Source: Leucaena leucocephala (Eukaryota > Streptophyta > Magnoliopsida > Fabales > Fabaceae). Taken from it: DNA of 64,000 nt. Shown here piece after piece: positions 10,791 through 24,190 of this stretch (its first letter is position 1; each line of letters begins with the position of its first letter). The position numbers were made by a program, and so were the translations under genes. The notes under the pieces are model-generated. The model was not told the origin of the DNA, ran no database searches, and saw only the letters and a list, made by a program, of their open reading frames with translations. Where the stretch lies: positions 7,819,501-7,883,500 of the forward strand of contig CM073560.1 in the NCBI GenBank assembly GCA_037074615.1, written 5' to 3'.

Positions 10791-12023
10791 ATGGCTGGAT
10801 TTGATTGTGAAATACTTTCTGAAGGTTTTGATATAATTATTCCTCCTATTTTAGAAATTTTTGAGTTTTTATATTAGAAAGGTCAAATAACTATATTTTT
10901 GAAAACTCTTGATTTTAATATGAGGAAAATCCTTTCAAATGATTTTTGATTTTAAACTAAGAAAGGATTGGGATAAAAATGAAAAGAAATTATTTTCTTT
11001 AAACCTTAGAGCAACAAAAATTTTATACAATGCTTTATCTGAAAGTGACTATTTGAAAATCAAATACTGATATAATATTAGAGATATTTTAATACTCTTT
11101 ATTTCTTCTATTCCTCTAACAATTGCATTGAAGCTTATAGTGTTGATAGTTTATCAGTACCTAAAATTTACAAATCTACTCTTGATGAACAAATGGAAGA
11201 TGGGGCAAAAAAAGGTGTCACAGAATATCTTCATATCAACACAAAGGAACAAGAGGAAGGAAAGATTCAAGAAGAGCTCAATGCATCTGATGAATCATCA
11301 CTCAGAGCTCAAAATCTTTCAAGGGTAAAAAAATTAAATACTTCTTGTGAATTTATGAAAAATTATTTCAAAAGTTTGCATGATATAATTTTTCAACCAA
11401 TTATCGATGCTATTTCAAAAAGTAAAAATGTTTTACATCAAAAAAATACGACTAAAAGATCTACTAGGAAGGAAGATTTTTTGCATTATAATTATAAATT
11501 GCTTTCACTATATCAACACAATATGTGTAGATATTCCTCTTAAGTGCACTACTCTATTGTCTGCAATTATCGTGGTAAACAAGGTCATATTTCTTACACA
11601 TGCTATATTAGAAGAAACTCTAATGTGAGAAATTTAGTTTGGGTTCCTAAAGGTCAATCAAGGTCTAAAACTAATGCTCAAGGACCCAAAGTCAAATGGG
11701 TACCAAAAAGTCCTTCCAGTGTTTCTAATATACATGGTAACATTAAGAGGAATGGACATGGTATAAAGGGAAAAGGGTATCCAAGAGTTTCTTGTGTATC
11801 TATGAAAGACACATTAATGAGGAGAACTCATGGAGAATCTATTGCTTCTACTTCTAAGGCAAATATAAGAAGCAATGGAGAAAAGCCCAAGAAGTGCTCT
11901 CTACCTCAATATTGGAATATCATATTGTGCCATACAATTATCTTGAGGAGATTAGAAGAAGAAAAAGGATCTCTTGAGCATCAATGTACCTATCAGTTGA
12001 GAGACTATTGCAAGCTTCTGTAA
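10791..12023 (+). pseudogene. Sirevirus-like copia gag remnant
   Basis: It is decayed, with frameshifts and stops. Overlapping frames are open at 11128-11328, 11193-11543 and 11544-12023. The last reads CNYRGKQGHISYTC, a zinc knuckle whose second Cys is Arg, then VWVPKG and a later KWVPKS, a repeated Trp-Val-Pro-Lys signature I associate with Sirevirus Gag C-termini. The ATG at 10791 lies about 40 bp after the primer site and is a plausible original start. No pol follows in the window. Role when intact: capsid and RNA packaging. Confidence 0.65.
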
Positions 12024-12798
12024 GAAGAAATCTTAAGATGCAATGGGCATGCAAAGACAATCCTTGTTTCACATGATGTAAAGGTATAATGGTAAACCTT
12101 TTGTATTATCACATCTGACATATTTTGAGGTTTAGATTGGTATCCTTAGAAATAAAAATTACAATTGATTTCAAACTCTCTTTATATACTCTTGAGAAAA
12201 CTTGATTGACAAATGTTAAAGATAATGTTCACTAGGTTAATTTCTTTATGCACACACATTTTTGAAAATTAAAAAAATATCATTTATATGCATAAAATAA
12301 ACATGCACAATTATTATAAATTGTTTATACTTACTCTGAGCATGAGAATTATATTTTACTTTCTACAAACTAACCTCTGATAGATCTGGTTTATACTCAA
12401 TTATTTTGTAAAGAATCTGGTTGATAAGGGCCATCCCAAGGTTGGTGGCTACGAAAAGAGATAATACAAACCTTGATGAACTAGCCAAGCTTGAATTTTG
12501 GTACTAAATAAAAGTTCAAACATTAAATCACCTAAATCAAGCTAATATCATAAGGACAAGAAGAATATGGTGAAATATAATCCTTACCTCTTTATTATGC
12601 TTTGGATTAGAATAATGAATACTTGACCCTTGTTACATCCTTTAGCATTCAATACTTCAATATTTTAAATATATCTTCAGGATACTAAATGGATAAAACT
12701 GTGCATATTTTCAATATTCATATATAAATTTTTTCATACTTTTCAATTCATAAATTTATCTTATTAAAATAGCATATCATTGATTTAAAAGATAAATT
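12024..12798 (+). other. AT-rich decayed internal sequence
   Basis: This follows the gag remnant. No reading frame or known motif could be recognised. It ends at the TSD of the solo LTR (AAATT, 12794-12798). Confidence 0.4.
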
Positions 12799-14756
12799 TG
12801 TTAGTATGTATATGTTTTGATGATGTCAAAAGAGAAAAGAGAATGAAGTTAATTAATGTTGTGAAAAATTGTTTTTGAAGTAATAAAAATGATTTTGGAA
12901 TCAAATGAAGCTAAAAGAAGTTAATCGATTGGGTATTCGATTATTGAGCATTAGTCGATTAATTAATCGATTAATGTCAATTAATCGATTGAATTTTAGA
13001 TTAATTGAAAAGGAAGCCTTCTATTTTAAAAAGAAAATAATTAATTGATTAATTGGAGACAATTAATCGATTAATGTGAACTGGCTTGCCTTATGTATTT
13101 GAGTTGAAAAGTCAATTAATCGATTGGTTAATCGATTAACACATTGTAAACAGATTTTCTCTTGAACAAAAATATTACTATCAATCGATTAGTTAATTGA
13201 TTAATTTATATTAATCTATAAATTGTTTCATTAATCAATGAAGTTTTAGTTTCATGAAATTCAAATATAAACCAATTAATCGATTAGTTAATCGATTAAT
13301 TTACATTAACAGTTAACTCTTCGATTAATATGCGTTGAAATAATTTCTCATTCATTTTTCTAAACACATTAATCGACTAGGCATTTAATTAACTTATCTT
13401 AATCGATTAATCCTAGAAACTTTTGAAATTTGAAGTATAGCTCTGTTCTACGATACAAATTCATTTCATACTTCAAACGATTAATTTAAGTAATAATTTG
13501 CCAATGTTTCTCATTAATCTTAATGATAAATCTTCTAAGAAAATTGTCTTTATGTTATCACAACATATATGCTAGAAAATAAAATTTCTATGATGCTCTA
13601 TTTTCTGTTTTACACAATAATTCTAATTAATCGATTGGATAATCAATTAATATACAATAACCTTTGAAAACAAGATCTTTATATGATTTTAAAATGGTCA
13701 CAACTGAATTGATTTTATACTCTTGATCATTGATTGAGCTATCGAACATTGATTGATATGATTCAGCATACATTATTCCCATACCACTCTTGCTGTGAAC
13801 CATTGTATTCAAGTTTCATATTTATGTCATGAAATCCTTACTTCACGTAACTATATACTAACAATTAAATATTGAAGTGTTTATAGGATTGATATCAAAG
13901 AGCTCATATTCCGTTAAGATCAAAGTTAAATCAGAGATTAGACCCATAGCAAAGCCAACGGACTTTTAATGATAAACAGATAAAATCCTCAATGGCTATA
14001 ACGACTAGTTCAACGGTCATATTTCCAACGGATAGAAAACTCAACAAAAGAAAACCTCAATAAAAACAATGTTCAATGGTAACAAAGATAAAAAATATAA
14101 AAAGAAGAGCATTCAAAGTAATAAGGTTGGTGACGATGAATGATAATAGGATGATGAGATATCAACATTACTTAGTCATGAAAGCATCAAATAGCCAGTA
14201 ACCTAGAAAACATTCTAACTCTCCATCTTCATGTATTACTCTTTAAGATAGATTTTTTAGTGAGTATTCAATATCTATATACTCACTCTTTCTAAGAGTT
14301 AGATTCACCCTTCATTTCTTCAACTGTCTGAGAGCAAAAACTTAGAATCAGGGGATTCAAGGTTAGGAATTGCTCATATCAGTTTAAGGGGGAGCGTAGC
14401 CACTGGAGTGTGGTGTAACCTCAAGTTTGAAGTAGTTCTCAATTAGCCGTTAAAATTGAGCTTGTAAAAGCCACCAAGATCCCATTATAATCTTGGTGTT
14501 TATAGTGGATTGGAAAATCTCAGTGGAAAGCTGAGGATTAGATGTAGGTCAAGGAAAGACTGAACCAGGATAAATTATCTATGTAAATTCTTCATCCTTA
14601 ACTCTTTGATTTCCAGTAGTTTGTTTTCAAGCAAAGTTTTCAAATCATAATGTTTTATTCATCAGATTCTAAAAGAGTTTTCAAAAATACTTAAAAGTTG
14701 CCGTTCACCTAATTCACCTCCTCTGGGTGATTCAACCTATCTACTTAGAACTAACA
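12799..14756 (+). repeat. Solo LTR, Sirevirus-like, with TSD AAATT
   Basis: It starts TGTTAGTATG, ends ...GAACTAACA, and is flanked by perfect 5-bp repeats AAATT (12794-12798 and 14757-14761). Its ends resemble the LTR at 9594, but the body differs (1958 against 1139 bp). The stretch 12920-13640 is crowded with TTAATCGATTAA-type palindromes. No gag or pol is attached, so the internal region was probably lost by LTR-LTR recombination. Confidence 0.85.
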
Positions 14757-14761
14757 AAATT

Positions 14762-15086
14762 GAAATTTCAAACTTTGCGTCAAACACTTAGCTTCACAAA
14801 ATGCATGCAAATGATTTGAAAACTTGTTTGAAATATATGGGAATAGTATTGAAGAATAAAAAAATTGTATAGAAATTTTAACTTTACTCTAAATCGATTT
14901 GCTAAAGTCATCTTAGATTATGTGATAAGATACAAATTGTATATAGTTTCTTTGAACTTTTTAAGGGTTTTGTGATAAGGTTACCATTTATTTTATGCTT
15001 GTAATTGTGCTTTCATGGTAATACATGACTGTGCATGGCAATACACTAATTAAAAGATAAAATGGTAAATTAACTCTTCCAAACAG
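14762..15086. other. AT-rich host sequence between two insertions
   Basis: Probably a continuation of the decayed element at 9594-12798. No coding signal or repeat was recognised. Its last five bases, AACAG, are the left TSD of the following solo LTR. Confidence 0.35.
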
Positions 15087-17220
15087 TGTAACACCCCAAT
15101 TTTTAGGCCTAGAGATGCCAGAAGGAGAATTCAAGGGCATAATCGTAATTATGGGAAAGATCGGGCTGGTAGCCGATGAGTACCATATTTTGCCAGAAAA
15201 TAGAGAAAATTATGCTGATCATTTCACTGAACTGTAAAATGTGCATATGAGATCTCTATGTGTATGAAAGAATTAGAAATATGACCAAGGGTAAAATGGT
15301 CATTTTTTAAAAGTGTGCGCGGGAGCATACTTTCAGGCAAAAATAGCCCGGTCCGGATAAAATATCTAAAAATACCAGGAGATAGAGAAAAGGATTTCGG
15401 GTTGAATAGCGCCATACAGAATTTTGATTTGAGGTCCCGATTTTTCTGTAAAAATTCTCGAAGATGGGAATTTACAGTTATAATCGGTAAAGGAAGAGCA
15501 GTCCGAATAGAGATGATCGGACTATGGCTAGAGGCCATACAGTGTTTTCTAAGGCCCATAGTGACACCAGGGAAGGCCCAGGCCCATAATATCAGTTCAG
15601 TGGTAAGAGGGGCTGGTGTCCGGGAAAAATATGCAAAATGACGAAAATGCCCTTATGTTATAGAATAACTGAAGAATGAGTAAAGGGTATTTTTGTCATT
15701 TGGCTAAGGTTAGACAGTCAAGAAGGGGTATCTGGATAGTTGACTAGGGCCAGATAATACTCTGGTAAGATATAAAAAGACAATAATGCCCCTAGACCTA
15801 GTAAAGTAAAGAAAAGAAAAGGAAGGGACTTAGATGCAATTATGAAAAAGTGCAAGGCCAAAAAGAAAAGTAGACAAAAATGTGGGGTCCTTAAGTGTAA
15901 TTTTAGCCAAGTAAAAAGGGACTTAAGTGAAAAGAAGAAAAGTTCCCTAAGGCTAAATTGTAATTAAAGAAAGTCAGGCCGGAAGTGGTTCGGACTGCCC
16001 GAAAGCATTTCAGTCCCAGATTTCACCAGTAGAGAGAGCAAGTGACGCTCGGTAATCTGGCTTAATACAGGAATTTTTCAAGACTCCAGATAGCCAGAAT
16101 TGATCTGATAGTCCAAAAGTTATAAAAATTCCTACCGGATATCCTAGATTTTAGATCTAAGTGAGAAAATACAGGATGATGCGTCCTTATGGGACGGATG
16201 TCAGGAAACTGACAGAATACCGATAGGAGGCCTGTAGAAAAAGTTATTCGCAAATTAAAAAATCCAGATGGAGTGTGAGGCCTCCAGGTATCCGATAGGG
16301 AGATTTATCGGTATTTTAAAAGAGACTGAATGAGTTCGGATGACCTCAGTCAGATGACTGATATGACTCACAGGGATGCCTGAACACCGCAGGCCAGTGT
16401 ATCGGACAGAAGGAGCCGGTGTCCGGATATGTGTATAAACGGTGAATAATAGATAAAATATTCGATAATCATTGACAAGGGAGGATTCCTCGTAATGCGT
16501 TCCATGAAGGTAATGGACCCTGAAAGGCCTAATAATGGTGCCAACAAAGGCCCAGTAAGACCCTTGGACTGATAGGTGGTCCAGTGTCCAGCAGAACCCC
16601 AGAAAAGTGCGAAATTACGAAAATGCCCCGTGTTGTACTAAAGGGTAACAGATGAATGAAGGGCATTTTGGTCATTTTGGATAGGCCCAGAAACCAAGGC
16701 ACATACAGATAAAGTTACTTAGAGTCAGTATATACCCTGACAGAGAACAGAAGGGTGTAAAATGACGATTTTACCCTTAGGGTTAAAATAGTGCAAGAAA
16801 GGGCACCCAAGGGCATTTTGGTAATTTGCCAAGGGATGTTTCTTGGGAATTGAGCCATCAGAGTACTTGAGCTTGATCAGGATCCAAGATAACATTCCCA
16901 GAGCCCAAAAACGTAGGCCCAGTGATATGTGGGAAAAAGTGGCATTAATATACTATTTTAATGTTGTTTCAATAAAGTAAAGTTACTCGGTCGACACGAT
17001 AACCGAGGAGATGATCAGATAGAGTCCTGGACTTATCTAGATAGCATTGGAAGACGTGAAAGGTCCCTTCCAGATGCCACATGGCGTCATCTTAGAGGGA
17101 GAAGAAAAGTTAAGGACATGTGGCACAATCTTAGCCGGTGAGTCCAGTTTGTGGGAAATCGGACCGGACTGGTACTGGATTAGACTGGAGATGCTGAGTC
17201 GGATGATAAGGTGTACAAGA
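15087..17220 (+). repeat. Solo family G LTR, left part (interrupted)
   Basis: Starts TGTAACACCCC. It is colinear with the family G LTR up to about base 2134, where the full-length element at 17221 is inserted; it resumes at 29060-30569. Flanks AACAG (15082-15086) and AACTG (30570-30574) form a TSD with one mismatch. The combined length of about 3.64 kb is normal for the family. No internal region is attached, so this is a solo LTR. Confidence 0.85.
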
Positions 17221-20200
17221 TGTAACACCCTAATTTTTAGGCCTAGAGATGCCAGAAAGAGAAATCAAGGGCATAATCGTAATTATGGGAAAGATCGGGC
17301 TCGTAGCCGATGAGTACCATATTTTGCCAGGAAATAGAGAAAATTATGCTGATCATTTCACTGAACTGTGAAATGTGCATATGAGGTCTCTAGGTGTATG
17401 AAAGAATTAGAAATATGACCAGGGGTAAAATGGTCATTTTGGAAAAGTGTGCGCGTGAGTGCTTTTTCAGGCCAAAATAGCCCGGTCCGGATAAAATATC
17501 TGAAAATACCGGGAGATAGAGAAAATGATTCCGGATTGAATGAGGAGTCACAGAATTTTGATTTGAGGTCCCGATTTTTCTGTAAAAATTCCTGAAGATA
17601 GGAATTTACAGTTATAATCGGTAAAGGAAAGGCAGTCCGAATAGAGATGATCGGACTATGGCCAGAGGCCATACAGTGTTGTCTAAGGCCCGTAGTGACA
17701 CCAGGGAAGGCCCAGGCCCATAATATCAGTTCAGTGGTAAGAGGGGCCGGTGTCCGGGAAAAATGTGTAAAATGACGAAAATGCCCTTATGTTATAAAAT
17801 AACTGAAGAATGAGTAAAGGGTATTTTGGTCATTTGGCTAAGGTTAGACAGTCAAGAAGGGGTATCTGGATAGTTGACCAGGGCCAGAGAATACTCTGGT
17901 AAAATATGAAAAGACAATAATGCCCCTAGACCTAGTAAAGGAAATGAAAGGACTTAAGTGCAATTATGGAAAGTGTCAAGGCCAAGAAGGAAAGTAGACA
18001 AAAATGTGGGGTCCTTAAGTGTAATTTTAGCCAAGTAAAAAGGGACTTAAATGAAAAGAAGAAAAGTTCCCTGGGGCTAAATTGTAATTAAAGAAAGTCA
18101 GGCCGGAAGTGGTTTGTACTGTCCGGAAGCATTTCAGTCGCAGATTTCACCGGTAGAGAGAGCAAGTGACGCTCGGTAATCTGGCTTAATATAGGAATTT
18201 TTGAAGACTCCAGATAGCCAGAAATGGACTGATCGTCCAAAAGTTATAAAAATTCATACCGGATATCCTAGAATTCAGATCTAGGTGAGAAAATACAGGA
18301 TGATACTTCCTTATGGGGCGGATGTCGGGAAACTGACAGAATACCGATAGGAGGCCTGTAGAAAAAGTTATTCGCAGATGAGAAAATCCAGACGGGAGTG
18401 TGAGGCCTCCGGGTATCCGATAGGGAGATTTATCGGTATTTAAAAAGGGACTGAATGAGTTCGGATGATCTCAGTCAGATGACTGATATGACTCACAGGG
18501 ATGCCTGAACACCGCAGGCTAGTGTTTCGGACAGAAGGAGCCGGTGTCCGGATATGTGTATAAACGGTGAATAATAGATAAAATATTCAATAATTGTTAA
18601 CGGGGGAAGATTCCTTCTAATGCGTGCCATGAGGATATTGGACCCAGAAAGGCCCAATAATGGCGCCAACAGAGGCCCAGTAAGACCCTTGGACTGATAG
18701 GTGGGTCAGTGTCCGGCAGAACCCCAGAAAAGTGCGAAATTACGAAAATGCCCCTGTGTTGTACAAAAGGGTAACAGATGAATGAAGGGCATTTTGGTCA
18801 TTCTGGATAGGCCCAGAAGCCAAGGTATATACATATAAAGTTACTGAGAGTCAGTATATACCCTGACAGAGTACAGAAGGGTATGAAATGACGATTTTAC
18901 CCATAGGGTTAAAATAGTGCAAGAAAGGGCACCCAAGGGTATTTTGGTAATTTGCCAAGGGCTGTTTCTTGGGAATCGAGCCATCAGAGTACTTGGGCTT
19001 GATCAGGATCTAAGACAACATTCCCAGAGCCCAAAAACGTAGCCCATGAAGTATGTGGGAAAAAGTGGCATTAAAATACTATTTTAATGTTGTTTCAATA
19101 AAGTAAAGTTACTCGGTCGGCACGATAACCGAGGAGGCGATCAGATAAAGTCTTGGATTTATCTGGATAGCATTGGATGGCGTGACAGGTGCCAGTAAGA
19201 TGCCACATGGCGCTATCACAGAGGAGGAAGAAAAAGTTGAGGACACGTAGTACGAGGTAGGACACTGGACCGGTGAGTCAGCATGCTGAGTCAGCTGCTG
19301 AGGTGTCCAGGATTTCAGACATGTGATAAATGTGGCGCTGAGGTGTCCTGGTGAGGTGTCCCAATGATGTCATGCATGATGCAGTAAATGAGGAATTAAA
19401 GAAAATAGGAAAATCCAGGAAAAACCAGGATCGCAGGATCAAAGTTCATGGTAATTACAGAATTGCCATTGAAGGCAATTATAAATACCCCCCCTCCATT
19501 CCATTCTTGCATTCACGCATGGAAGGGAGAAGGGAGAGAAAGAAGAGAGAGAAGGAGAAGGAAGGGAAGAGAGAAAGGAGAAAAAGGAAGTAAGGAAGTT
19601 CTGGCGGAGCTGGAAGCAGAATAAGGATAGTGGAGTTCTGCTAAGCTAGCCAGGTAGTAACTAATCCTAGCTTTTATGTAATGGCTTTGTGATTTGTTGT
19701 GCTATTGTTTGGTTGGATTGTTGTCTTATATGTTATGTCTGAAGCTCTGCTATAATGCTATGATCATATGTTATTAAGCATGGAAGCACGCAGCATACTT
19801 ATATGTACACAATCACAAGCAAGCACTGTCACTCTGCATTACATATATTGTTATGATTATTGCTACTGAGATTCCCCCGAATCTCATCCCAATAAATATC
19901 CCATTACAGGGGAGGTTATGTCGAAATGAATTTTGGGAATTTTAAGAGACGCCGTTATGCTGCCGAAGTAAAGACTGAACATCAGTATATGATAAGTACT
20001 GTGTACGTAGTGCTGTCTAAGGAGGCTAGAAGTGAGTGGACCTAGCCGGTTCATCTAGTCTTTCCTGGGTACTACGTAGAATGGTAGTTCTCATGAGGGG
20101 ATTACCGAATCAGTACGGTTCAGTTCTTTGTACAGATGAAGCGTAGCGGTTATGCTGCCGGATTTCAGGCAGAAAAAGATTTAATAGCAGTATGAGAGTT

Positions 20201-20828
20201 TATGTACATACCCTGATGTAAAACAACTTATTAGTTAATAATAATTGTTGTTTGGCATGTTTGACTGATATATGATGGATGTATGCCTATGTATGTAATA
20301 TTGGTTGCTAAAAATTAACGCTATGAACAGTAACCTGTGGGGACATGAGAATGTTTGACCCATAATTAAAAATAGTAAATGAATGAATAAATGTATGATA
20401 TTTTTATGGTAGATATTAGACATACCAAGCTTTAATTTGATATATAAAACGTATCATTTGGATGTCTACACAAGGAGATATAAATTATCAAAGTTGGGAC
20501 CAGAATGCTGGATTCAGGGAAAAACGCTGGATGAACAGTAAAGTTGAAACGTTGACTGGCGTGGACTCGGTCAACGAATGGTCAACGAATTATTTTTTCC
20601 TGAAAGCTAAGTGAGTTAGCTTCATGTATCCATTGGAAACACTTCATTTTGATTTTTCTAGAATTAGTTATGATTTTTCGAAGTCAGGTCACTCATCTGG
20701 AATTTTCAAGTGAACAATACTCGATAAGAGTAAAATTCCAGATTGGGGAATTGGACTTCAATGACCTTGAAAATGGTTCTAAATGCTACTGAATGGTCCC
20801 TAAGACATACGAACGTAAGGATGTTTCA
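17221..20828 (+). repeat. 5' LTR of G2
   Basis: TGTAACACCC to GGATGTTTCA. TATAAATA at 19480-19487, candidate 5' splice site CAG|GTAGTAA at 19653/19654, stem-loop at 19868-19885, candidate acceptor CAG ending at 19909. In the 3' LTR 15 bp are missing near 28207. Confidence 0.9.
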
Positions 20829-20831
20829 TTT

Positions 20832-20843
20832 TGGTATCAGAGC
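20832..20843 (+). other. Primer binding site of G2
   Basis: TGGTATCAGAGC lies 3 bp after the LTR end. It is complementary to the 3' end of plant initiator-Met tRNA. Confidence 0.9.
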
Positions 20844-21372
20844 AAAGGATTCTGGCTTAGGAAATGCTCTGAATAGATAATTTATGGTGTTTGTACAGAA
20901 TAAGGTTAGCACAGAACAAAGGGTTCTGGCTCCGAGCATAAGATTTTGGCACAGAACAGAAGGTTCTGGCTTAGTGATGCTCTAGTTTAGTTAGTTTGAT
21001 TCCTTAAACAAATGAGAAGTTTGAGTGGTCCTCTCCCTGGAGTATGATATAGGGATGGTGTTCACTGCTTGAAAAGGCTTAGACAGAAGACAGTGACACC
21101 CAGATGAATGAGGCTGGACCCTGAGCTTTATAGTCTTACAAAGGATATGATTATGATGGGCTAATCTTAGTCAGCCGATACAGTCGAGGTCTCGTGTTTA
21201 TTAACACAATATGGCTGGACTAAGCAGAATAATGTTTAAGAAGCAGTTTCCTCTAGAGATAGAGACAGAATCTGATCAGTTCACGACTAAGGAAGCTGCA
21301 AGAGTAGCTCGAGGTATCGTGTTGTAACCAGATACTGTAGTGAGGATGCCAGATATCCAAGTTACAACAAGT

Positions 21373-22085
21373 TAAGTCATAAGTCACGATGAGATGTGGG
21401 CAACCCAGGCTCGCCAAGATCAAGAGCGAGATTCTGCTATCACTACGGCGGTTGCTGCTGCGGTTGCAAGATTACAGTAGTCTGGGAAGGAGGTAGTACC
21501 AGAGAATGATATAAAACCTGAACCTCAACCGGATCATGAGCAGACTGGAATGAATAGACATCAGGGGTCTATAAGAAATAATAATGACCAGGAAAGTCTG
21601 CAAACATAGATGGAACGATTCCATAAGTTTAATCCGCCCATGTTTGAAGGGACTTTTGACACCCAAATAGCTGGGGATTGGGTAAGCCAGTTAGAGAAAA
21701 TCTTTAAGGTTTTAGAATGTCCCACTGAAAGAAAGACCCAGCTGGCAGTTTACAAGCTAGAAAAGAGTGAGCCTACTCCATCAGTACCACTGAAAGTGAT
21801 GCCACCAGGTTCTTTGGAAGGAACAGTAAGAAGAGAAATGGGCCAGCATATGGGTCAAAAGTTAATAAGGAACAGGGAAGTAGGCCAGGTAGTGGGCCAA
21901 GAGAAGTTAGTAGGCAACCAAGGCCTAATGAATGTAGGAACTGTGGTCGAGACCATGGTATGAGGCCTTGTCCAGTAGGTCAAGGGTTACGCTATAGGTG
22001 TGGAAAGTATGGACATTATGCCAGGGAGTGTCCACAGAACATAACAGGCGAAAGACACCCGACTCAGGGAAGAGTATATACATGA
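21373..22085 (+). pseudogene. gag remnant with first zinc-knuckle region (G2)
   Basis: The longest open part (21610-21963, 117 aa) begins MERFHKFNPPMFEGTF and contains DWVSQLEKIFKVLECP, matching the N-terminal part of plant Ty3/gypsy Gag (Retrotrans_gag family). Stops occur upstream at CAGTAG (about 21476) and CATAGATGG (about 21607). The central gag part with the usual WW-type segment is missing: the frame jumps from AVYK to a Pro-rich linker. Downstream, CGRDHGMRPC and GKYGHYARECP survive in shifted frames. The first knuckle Cys is Arg, as in G1. G1 and G2 carry different stops, so the frame decayed independently. Confidence 0.75.
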
Positions 22086-22305
22086 CTGGCAACGAGATAG
22101 GAAAGTCTCCTGTGCCAAACTAAGGTATGAGTTTATTTGTGTTCTGTTTCCACTAGCTAATGAACGGATAAATCCTGTATGTGATTGGATTGTATTGTCC
22201 AGTATGCACACTATTGAGCTACCCTATACCTAGTATGTTGCCGTTGTATGAGGATGAGTATGACTACATGTTTTAAAAGTAGGAAGTAGAGAAGAGGGGT
22301 CTTAT

Positions 22306-22534
22306 GTTGCGACTAATATGTACAGATAAGTTGATGTTGCGACATGAGAAGACCTCAGGTCGCGATGAGTAATATTGCAGTACGCGACCAGTGTACAAAG
22401 GAGTTCAGGTAGTGATGTTATAGGTTGCGACTAAAGGACACAGAGATGCCAGGTCGTGACGAGTAGTGTGCGACGGTTGCGACTAAAAGTCGCAGAGCAT
22501 GTGAGTTGTGACTATGCAGTTCTCAGGTCACAAC
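22306..22534 (+). repeat. GTCGCGAC-type palindrome array (G2)
   Basis: Cores start at 22306, 22336, 22359, 22381, 22409, 22424, 22453, 22476, 22505 and 22527. Intervals are 30, 23, 22, 28, 15, 29, 23, 29 and 22. The 15 is explained by a small deletion relative to G1, where that interval is 22. The decay pattern differs from G1 (for example GTCGCGAT here where G1 has GTAGCGAT). Confidence 0.85.
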
Positions 22535-23714
22535 AAAAGATAGCAGAGGCCATATGAATGACGGTACCAAACTCGCTGAAGACCACCAGCTAGAGGATTG
22601 GTATAGCATATGGTAAGCCAGACAGTACAAAGGTACTGAGGTACAAAAGATTAGTTTAAGACAAGGTTTAAAAGTAGATCCTCTATGTGATAACTAAGAG
22701 TAGATCTGCATTATAGAGGTTTTATTCAACTAATCTGAATAAAAGACCTAAAAGCTGGGATGAGATTTGCCTAGGAATGATCCTAGCACATGGCCTAAGG
22801 TTAGAGACGTGATGGGTAATAGATAAAGAGCTAAATGTTCCCTGAGCAGAGGGATTCCATCATAAAGAAGTAGTAGACCTAGGGGAGAATACCCTAGAGA
22901 ACAGAAGTAATAGTGAAAGATGATGAATGAGATCCATGAGGATTAAGGATCAAATGAAAGGCTAATAAGGAACCATAATCCGGTCAAGAGTAGACTAGGA
23001 CTGATGGATAGATAGAAGAAGTTAAGAGATAGTAAGAGGTAGCCACAGTTAAGAGATAAAGTGACTCCCCTATTCCCTATGTAAGATAAAGTAGTGAAGG
23101 GTTGAGTCTATACCCTGGTAAGAGGGTAGTGTGGCAGCCTAAGTAAGATAGACAGATGTGCCTGTCAGATCCTGATCATGTGATTGATAATCTGACAGAT
23201 AATGCGATAGATAGTATGATTAGATGATGATCTGACAAATAATATGATAAAGGAAAATACGTTTGAGGCTTACTTAGATTATTATGATGTCTAATGGATG
23301 GTTGAGCAAAATATGATGATGATATGGCTTATGTGCCATAAGATGTGATAGTTGCATCTCCTTGCAGTTGTCAAAGGATGACATGCATGTTAGAGTATGC
23401 TATGATGAATGGATACTCCCTTTTTGCAGTACATGCAGGGTAGAGTATATATGAGTACATATATGAGATAAGAAAGTTATGAGAAAGTCGGTTGCTCCCA
23501 TACCATATGATAGGAGGATGATATGAATACATTAAGGATGATAGATAGTCTCAGTTTATGGGACGATAAGTTATGATATGATATTCAGATATGAATTATG
23601 ATTGAGGTTACTCAGGTATTTCTATAGGCTTGTGAATACAGTACTCAGGGCCATTTCTATTGAAATGAATGATGTACAGAAAGAGTAGCAGATAACAGTA
23701 AAGGGATTGTTTCT
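22535..23714 (+). other. Non-coding internal region of G2
   Basis: Colinear with the same part of G1; nothing coding was recognised. Confidence 0.5.
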
Positions 23715-24190
23715 AGATCACTCTTCAGATAAGAGTTGGATCTGAAACAGATGGCTCTTAGATAGAGCTAGATTCATATGAGTACAGATCACTCTTCCGA
23801 TAAGAGTTGGATCTGATATAGAATGCTCGCAGTTAGAGCATAGTTCAAATGGCTCGTAGTTAGAGCACAGGTTGAAAGATGTGAAGGAACTCCTGAGTAA
23901 GAGAGGAAGTAAGTAGAATCTAGGTAAATGATATGAGGCTATAAAATTTTCAAATGTTTAATTATGGAGTTATCAACAGGTGAAAGCAGTTAACCTTATA
24001 ACTTAGTCTGTTGGTTTAATATCTTCAGGAGATATACAGTACAACAGAATCACAGATTCTGGAGGACCACAGTTAGATCCTAGCATGGCTCCAGGATCGC
24101 AGTTAGATCCTAACAGCTTCAGAGTCGCAGTTAGATTCTAAAAAGGCTAACGGTTGATCGTAGTTAGATCCCGAGGTCGAAGTTAGACCT
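23715..24190 (+). repeat. Cluster of small stem-loops (G2)
   Basis: Counterpart of the G1 cluster. Examples: ACTCTT/AAGAGT with outer AGATC/GATCT (23715-23743), GCTCT/AGAGC around TAGAT (23754-23768), TGCTC/GAGCA around GCAGTTA (23824-23840), a perfect AGGATC/GATCCT around GCAGTTA (24093-24111) where G1 has a wobble GGGTC/GATCC, and AGGTC/GACCT with loop GAAGTTA (24174-24190). One long G1 stem has lost its outer pairs here (TCTAAAA instead of TCTGAAG). Confidence 0.75.

Noticed and set aside
15224..15559. Minus-strand frames of 93-120 aa near the start of family G LTRs (also 4231, 17358, 25608)
   Set aside because: Shared only because they sit in the same LTR segment. Start and end vary between copies, and there is no sign of coding constraint by eye.
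20832..20843. Match to a tRNA 3' end as a possible tRNA gene
   Set aside because: Only 12 bases match and they lie right after an LTR end, so this is a primer binding site. No cloverleaf can be formed around it.
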